Assembly (NCBI RefSeq): GCF_042610425.1
Contig: NZ_JBGJZM010000001.1
Span: forward strand, 1,798,001 to 1,862,000
DNA from: Ectobacillus sp042610425
GTDB taxonomy: Bacteria; Bacillota; Bacilli; Bacillales; Bacillaceae_G
Length of the DNA stretch: 64,000 nucleotides
Direction of reading: 5' to 3'
The stretch's first letter is position 1. Every line of letters begins with the position of its first letter. Below, one piece after another: positions 63,384-64,000 of the stretch. Both the position numbers and the translations under genes were made by a program. A model generated the notes under the pieces. The model was not told where the DNA came from and searched no databases. It was given only the letters and a program-made list of their open reading frames with translations.

Positions 63384-63635
63384 CGCCTAATAAAAGTTCT
63401 GTACCTACTATAGCAAGATAGGCTAATAATGACTAGCTAGCGAATAATACATACAATCCTTCGTATAATAAGCCTTCACTTCATTATATTACGAAAGTAT
63501 GAAAAAGTAAGATCTGGTTAATCCGATTCTCACTCTAGATCCAGTATTTTTCTACATCAAGCCTTGCACTTTGTAGAAAATGGTCATCGTATCATGTACT
63601 CCCTCTTTCTTAACTATATACTCTAATTTACGCCA

Positions 63636-63644
63636 TGTTATAAT
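63636..63644 (+). promoter_or_regulatory. Extended -10 promoter of the DHFR-family gene
   Basis: TGTTATAAT is an extended -10 (TGN-TATAAT) 31 bases before the start codon; the -35 is poor. Confidence 0.45.
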
Positions 63645-63674
63645 GGTTGGTAACCTGAACAAATGAGGTGGAAT

Positions 63675-64000
63675 ATGAGCAAAAAAAGAAAGGTAGTCTT
63701 ATTTATTGCGATGAGTTTAGACGGGTATATCGCCGATAAAAACGGCGATTTGGACTGGCTTTACGCCGTAGAAGGAGAAGGGGACAATGGTTTTTCATCC
63801 TTTTATAAAACGATTGATACAATCGTAATGGGACGAACTACGTATGATCATTTGCTTCGCCTTGTTCCGGAATACCCTCATGGAGATAAGAACAGTTATA
63901 TCTTTTCACACACTGAAAAAAGAAACGAACCATATGTTACGTTTGTGAATGAAGATCCGGGTACGTTTATTCAAACACTTCAAAAGCAAGAAGGAATGAA
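63675..64000 (+). CDS. Dihydrofolate-reductase-family (RibD C-terminal) protein, 3' truncated
   Basis: The frame is open to the window end; 108 residues are seen. VVLFIAMSLDGYIADKNGDLDWL and IVMGRTTYDHL are standard for the RibD_C/DHFR-like oxidoreductases of Bacillus (YwjB/YyaP type). The ATG at 63675 follows GAGGTGGAAT. Real reductase activity is not known for most members. Confidence 0.83.
   Translation, partial: MSKKRKVVLFIAMSLDGYIADKNGDLDWLYAVEGEGDNGFSSFYKTIDTIVMGRTTYDHLLRLVPEYPHGDKNSYIFSHTEKRNEPYVTFVNEDPGTFIQTLQKQEGM

Noticed and set aside
51630..64000. A second novel gene system in the last 12 kb
   Set aside because: Genes are mostly single, on alternating strands, with their own ribosome sites and no functional link that I can see.

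Overview
The window is low-G+C DNA from a spore-forming member of the Bacillaceae. This is inferred from a CotF-type spore coat protein, YndM, YtaF, YkqA and YaiI/YqxD-like proteins, a KinB-like kinase, strong AGGAGG-type ribosome binding sites with frequent TTG/GTG starts, and a CcpA cre site identical to amyO. The genus cannot be fixed from sequence alone. No rRNA, tRNA, CRISPR array or intact insertion sequence was recognised.

Layout. 1-19.9 kb is mixed housekeeping and accessory DNA: a truncated LysE exporter, RlmN, a DUF188 protein, a SWIM/SNF2 helicase, an amino-acid permease behind a glycine riboswitch, an RraA-like protein, small membrane and coat proteins, malate:quinone oxidoreductase (mqo) with a structured RNA just upstream, an orphan histidine kinase, a diguanylate cyclase, and a 6-phospho-beta-glucosidase divergent from an RpiR regulator. 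20.1-36.5 kb is a 13-gene minus-strand cluster with a divergent LysR gene. It encodes a FadK-like acyl-CoA ligase, a CaiB-type CoA transferase, two acyl-CoA dehydrogenases, FixC, FixX, two separate EtfBA pairs, two related MFS carriers and a desulfoferrodoxin-like protein. Gene content resembles a merger of the E. coli cai/fix and ydiQRST-fadK systems. Three of its transcription units carry the same promoter-proximal motif at nearly the same distance from the start codon, so I read the cluster as one LysR regulon for oxidation or reduction of an unidentified carboxylate as its CoA thioester.

37-41.6 kb holds a 1296-residue secreted multicopper oxidase with four fibronectin type III domains and a small secreted partner. 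42.2-50.7 kb is a second acyl-CoA operon (ligase, SCP2-type thiolase, HSD10-type dehydrogenase, alpha-methylacyl-CoA racemase-like protein, acyl-CoA dehydrogenase). It reads away from a CBS-PAS-PAS-AAA-Fis sigma-54 activator. The spacer between them holds a textbook -24/-12 promoter, a palindromic candidate activator site and a cre site over the activator's own -35. The enzyme set suggests degradation of alpha-methyl-branched acyl-CoAs. 50.8-64 kb is scattered single genes: a UDG-like protein, an MFS protein, a KinB-like kinase, a DUF1385 protein, LysR/methyltransferase, a HAD phosphatase, SRPBCC and SnoaL-like proteins, a tandem gamma-glutamylcyclotransferase (YkqA-like), YtaF, a GyrI-like protein, and a DHFR-family protein cut by the window end.

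How the parts work together. The two acyl-CoA regions are separate in regulator type (LysR versus sigma-54), enzyme set and electron partners. Only the first carries its own ETF/FixCX electron chain; the second must rely on a general ETF and on an enoyl-CoA hydratase encoded elsewhere. The best candidates for undescribed biology are the 20-35 kb FadK/Fix/double-ETF regulon with its iron-sulfur accessory protein, and the pseudoknot-capable RNA upstream of mqo.
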